Part shown: positions 61,260 to 64,000 of the stretch, one piece after another
How positions within the stretch are numbered: position 1 is the stretch's first letter
How the letters are laid out: each line of letters begins with the position of its first letter
DNA from: Candidatus Paralachnospira caecorum
GTDB taxonomy: Bacteria; Bacillota; Clostridia; Lachnospirales; Lachnospiraceae
Direction: 5' to 3'
Length of the DNA: 64,000 nt
Assembly (NCBI GenBank): GCA_904379015.1
Contig: CAJFHG010000001.1
Span: forward strand, 1 to 64,000
Made by a program: the position numbers and the translations under genes
The notes under the pieces: model-generated
Database searches by the model: none
Told to the model about the DNA's origin: nothing
Seen by the model: the letters and a program-made list of their open reading frames with translations, nothing else

Positions 61260-63256
61260 CTGTCATCCCCTTTTCCGGTAAAGCTGATCACATAGACAGG
61301 ATTCTGTCCCATCATCATTTCATAGCGTCCTACCTTTTTCCCCCGGGAGGCCATGATCTGGGACACTTCCAGATCTTCCAGCGAAAACCGTTCCTGAAGC
61401 GCCATGGCTTCCGCCACTGTTTCCAGCGCGATCGCATTGATCACGATGCGCACCTTCGGATTTTTTTCAAGAAGCAGCGCCGTGATCTCAGCCAGATTTC
61501 CGGAAGACCCGCCGATAAAGGCGTGGGTAGGCGCGGGAAGCGGCAGAAGCGCCTCCGGCGCCAGGCCTTCTACGATCTCCATATTGGCCGCCCCGAATTT
61601 TCTCTTGTTCTCTCTCAGCAGCCGGGCTGCCTCCGGATTTTTTTCAACGGCGTACACCTGGCCGTCTCCCGCCTGTCTGGCCGCCTCCACCGCCACGGAT
61701 CCCGTTCCCGCGCCGATGTCATAGACCACGGCGTTTCTGGTAAGTGCCAGCCGGGAAAGAGAGACAGACCGTACCTCAAACTTGGTCATGGGTACTTTGT
61801 CCCGGATAAAGTCCTCATCCGGAATCCCATGGACCGTCACCCAGGAAGACGCCTCCGGATTTTCAATATACGCGGCCGCCAGTTCCGAACATTCCTGTTT
61901 CAGAAGCTCCTCCGGCGTTCCCGTGCGGATCCGCTCGTTTTCATAAGACAGGAACTCTCCCACTGACACCCTCACACGGGAAAGTCCATAATGCAGGAGC
62001 AGCCGGCAAAGCTCCCGGGCGCCTTCTCTGCCGCCCAGGAGCACAAACACCTTCTGATGCTCCTGAACAGCCTGAACAATATTTTCCCGGCGCCCGTGAA
62101 TGCTCATGAATCTGGCTCCGTCCCAGGACACCTGCAGTCTCGCGGCCAGATAAACCAGCGAAGAGACGCCGGGAAGGCACACCGGCGCGAACCCTTTGTC
62201 CCTCAGGATCGGAAGCAGCTTTTTCGCGCCGCTGTAAAATCCGAGATCTCCTGAAAAAACCACGGCCGCCTTTCTGTACTCCCGGTGCGTTTCCAGGAAT
62301 TCCGCGATCTCGCCGCTTTTATAAGAAGAATAAACAGGCTTATGGAAGGACTCCAGCGCCTCCATCATCCGTCCGGCGCCCACCAGCACATCGCAGTCTT
62401 CTATGACGTGCCTGGCCTCTCCGGTCATCAGATCAACAGAACCGACGCCCAGTGAAACCAGAAATACTTCTGTCTGTTTTTCCGGTTCCGGACGGATCCC
62501 GTAAAGTCCGAAAATCCGATCCCGGACCTCCTCGAAAGAAAAGCCCTCCTCCCGGCAGGGACGGCCGACAACGATCACCCGGGCGCCCGCCCGCTCCGCG
62601 GCTCTCAGCTTTTCTTCATATCCTCCGTTTCTGCCGGATTCCTTGGTGACCAGCCAGTCGATCCGGTATTCCTTCATGGTGGCATAGTTCATTTCTTCTG
62701 AAAACGGTCCCTGCATACAGATGAGATTCCGTCCCTCAAATCCCAGGCGTCTGGCCTCCGCCACAGAACTTTCTGTGGAAAGAACCCTGGCAAAGACACG
62801 GCTTTTATACTGGTCAATGACCGTATAACAGGACAGCTCCTTGCTTCCTGTAGAAACCAGGATATTGCCTGGCCGGTCTTTCAGGAACCGGGCGGCCTCC
62901 TCAACGCTGTCCACAAATACCGCCTGTTCTTCCAGCGCCGGATGAAGCTCTTCCCGAAGCAGGCGAAAACAGGGAAGGCCCGCCTCTTCGGCCGCCTTCC
63001 TGATATTTTCGGAAACCGCCTTTGCGTAAGGATGCGTCGCGTCGGCAACACAGGAGAAATCCCCGCTCTTCATAAGGGTCTCCATCTCTTCTTCCGTAAG
63101 ACGTCCCGCTCTGCGCACGATGCCCTCTCCCTCCGGAAGAAGCGTTTCTCCATATTCTGTGGCTACGCAGACGAGCGCCGGCACCGAGGCTCTGGAAAGC
63201 GCCTCGGAAAGCCTTCTTCCTTCTGTGGTCCCTGCAAAAATCAGCACCTGCTTCAT
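61256..63256 (-). CDS. Triple fusion: CbiJ reductase, CbiE and CbiT methyltransferases
   Basis: 666 residues. Residues about 1-255 are the precorrin-6A reductase CbiJ/CobK (FAGTTEGRRLSEAL, DATHPYAKAVSENI, VSTGSKELSCY, WLVTKESG). About 265-470 are the tetrapyrrole methylase CbiE (VSLGVGSVDLMTGEA, VVFSGDLGFYSGAK, LPGVSSLVYLAARL), which methylates C5. About 475-666 are the Rossmann methyltransferase CbiT (VYDIGAGTGSVAVEAA, FIGGSSGNLAEI), which methylates C15 and decarboxylates. CbiE-CbiT fusions are widespread; adding CbiJ puts three consecutive steps in one chain. 27 bases after cbiH. Confidence 0.95.
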   Translation of the reverse strand: MKQVLIFAGTTEGRRLSEALSRASVPALVCVATEYGETLLPEGEGIVRRAGRLTEEEMETLMKSGDFSCVADATHPYAKAVSENIRKAAEEAGLPCFRLLREELHPALEEQAVFVDSVEEAARFLKDRPGNILVSTGSKELSCYTVIDQYKSRVFARVLSTESSVAEARRLGFEGRNLICMQGPFSEEMNYATMKEYRIDWLVTKESGRNGGYEEKLRAAERAGARVIVVGRPCREEGFSFEEVRDRIFGLYGIRPEPEKQTEVFLVSLGVGSVDLMTGEARHVIEDCDVLVGAGRMMEALESFHKPVYSSYKSGEIAEFLETHREYRKAAVVFSGDLGFYSGAKKLLPILRDKGFAPVCLPGVSSLVYLAARLQVSWDGARFMSIHGRRENIVQAVQEHQKVFVLLGGREGARELCRLLLHYGLSRVRVSVGEFLSYENERIRTGTPEELLKQECSELAAAYIENPEASSWVTVHGIPDEDFIRDKVPMTKFEVRSVSLSRLALTRNAVVYDIGAGTGSVAVEAARQAGDGQVYAVEKNPEAARLLRENKRKFGAANMEIVEGLAPEALLPLPAPTHAFIGGSSGNLAEITALLLEKNPKVRIVINAIALETVAEAMALQERFSLEDLEVSQIMASRGKKVGRYEMMMGQNPVYVISFTGKGDDR

Positions 63257-63283
63257 CTTCGTCCTCCCGTTTTCCGCCTTCTG

Positions 63284-64000
63284 TCAGACATTCCGGTAGC
63301 CTCTGGGCGTCACCATTTTTCCTCTCAGTTCCCGGGTCTGTGAATTTCCGATCCAGACCGTGGTAAACATATCCACTTCTGTACCGCGAAGCTGCTCCAG
63401 CGTCAGCACATGTCCTTCCTCGCCTTCTCTTCCGATATTCTTCACATACCCGCAGACCGTTTCCGGCTTCTGATACCGGAGCACCAGGTCACAGGCCTTC
63501 TGCAGATAATCATGACGTTTTCTGCTGGAAGGATTGTACAGGCAGATCACAAAATCCGCTTCCGCCGCCGCCAGGATCCGCTTTTCGATCTTTTCCCAGG
63601 GAGTGAGCAGATCACTCAGGCTGATGACCGCGAAATCATGGATCAGGGGCGCACCCAGCACCGCCGCTCCGCTGGTGGCGGCCGTCAGACCGCCGATGAT
63701 CCTAAGTTCTGTATCCGGATACTGTTCTCCAATCTCATACATCAGTCCGCTCATGCCGTAGACGCCCGCGTCTCCGCTGCAGATCATGGCCACCTTCCGT
63801 CCTTTTTCCGCCTCCCGGAAAGCCAGCTCGCACCGCTCCGCTTCCCGCTTCATGGGCGTCGTCAGAAATTCTTTTCCCGGAAAATGCTCCTTTACCAGAT
63901 CCACATAAACCGTATATCCCACAATCACATCACAGCTCTTCAGGACCTGCGCTGCCTCCACCGTCATTTTTTCATAGGCACCGGGTCCGATGCCGACTAC
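63284..64000 (-). CDS. cbiH: Cobalt-precorrin-3B C17-methyltransferase CbiH, cut by right edge
   Basis: At least 239 residues; the frame is open to base 64000, where it reads VVGIGPGAYEKMTVEAAQVL, the conserved N-terminal SAM-binding strand of the family, so only a few residues are missing. CbiH methylates C17 and contracts the ring. Further motifs: VGYTVYVDLVKEHF, ICSGDAGVYGMSGLMYEI, GGLTAATSGAAVLGAPL and LYNPSSRKRHDYLQKA. The first M codon within the window (63967) is internal, not the start. Confidence 0.95.
   Translation of the reverse strand, partial: VVGIGPGAYEKMTVEAAQVLKSCDVIVGYTVYVDLVKEHFPGKEFLTTPMKREAERCELAFREAEKGRKVAMICSGDAGVYGMSGLMYEIGEQYPDTELRIIGGLTAATSGAAVLGAPLIHDFAVISLSDLLTPWEKIEKRILAAAEADFVICLYNPSSRKRHDYLQKACDLVLRYQKPETVCGYVKNIGREGEEGHVLTLEQLRGTEVDMFTTVWIGNSQTRELRGKMVTPRGYRNV

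Noticed and set aside
1..64000. CRISPR array, tRNA or rRNA genes, insertion sequences, prophage
   Set aside because: Looked for regularly spaced repeats, cloverleaf or rRNA-like stretches and transposase or phage motifs; none seen.

Overview
The window looks like a chromosomal segment of an anaerobic, low-oxygen-lifestyle Firmicute, most likely a Lachnospiraceae (gut Clostridia). Grounds: a long-form (about 400 aa) ribose-phosphate diphosphokinase, a DUF512 radical-SAM protein next to der, ispH next to an S1-domain protein, a Na+-translocating biotin decarboxylase cluster, a DnaJ/DUF5685 pair, and the anaerobic (CbiK-type) cobalamin pathway. The genus cannot be fixed from sequence alone. No rRNA, tRNA, CRISPR array, transposase or integrase was recognised.

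Layout. 0-2.3 kb: cut plus-strand ORFs, a nitrilase-family amidase and an orphan PTS EIIC. 2.3-9 kb: a minus-strand run DUF512-der-plsY-gpsA-HAD phosphatase-YhcC-LUD protein. 9-12.6 kb: prs and a thioester/Cna-B surface adhesin with a long leader. 12.9-23.2 kb: an AT-rich cassette of nine tightly packed minus-strand genes (three membrane or membrane-anchored zinc-ribbon proteins and one small soluble one, a lidless Hsp70, a GrpE-like protein, an ABC ATPase with an N-terminal leucine-rich-repeat module, its ABC-2 permease, and a secreted CHAP-SLH protein), with a divergent XRE regulator. This is the most unusual part and I do not recognise it as a named system. 23.3-31.9 kb: metallo-hydrolase, NUDIX, a class B PBP and FtsW-type flippase pair, U32 peptidase, zapA, ruvAB. 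32.1-37.8 kb: a probably leaderless RNase H-like gene with an unknown partner, then baiN-like oxidoreductase-cmk-ispH-S1 protein. 37.9-45.3 kb: DUF362 protein, M16 peptidase and a Na+ decarboxylase cluster with both a 12S-type and a 5S-type carboxyltransferase. 45.4-51.5 kb: DnaJ/DUF5685, a D,D-carboxypeptidase, histidine phosphatase, cbiK, a lipoprotein. 51.5-64 kb: a long minus-strand cobalamin operon (cbiH, cbiJET fusion, cbiA, cobT, cobU, cobS, a short CobU paralogue, cobC, cbiB, cobD, cbiP, cobO, cbiC) that runs off the right edge.

How the parts fit. The cobalamin genes cover corrin-ring reactions through lower-ligand attachment. Together with a decarboxylase cluster able to act on methylmalonyl-CoA they suggest a succinate/propionate-type metabolism, although no methylmalonyl-CoA mutase is in the window. 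In the AT-rich cassette the chaperone pair, the transporter and the zinc-ribbon membrane proteins are translationally coupled or nearly so, which suggests one assembly at the envelope, under control of the XRE protein through a shared 10-bp element placed just after each of the two divergent -10 boxes. Functions are inferred from motifs read by eye; no database search was possible.
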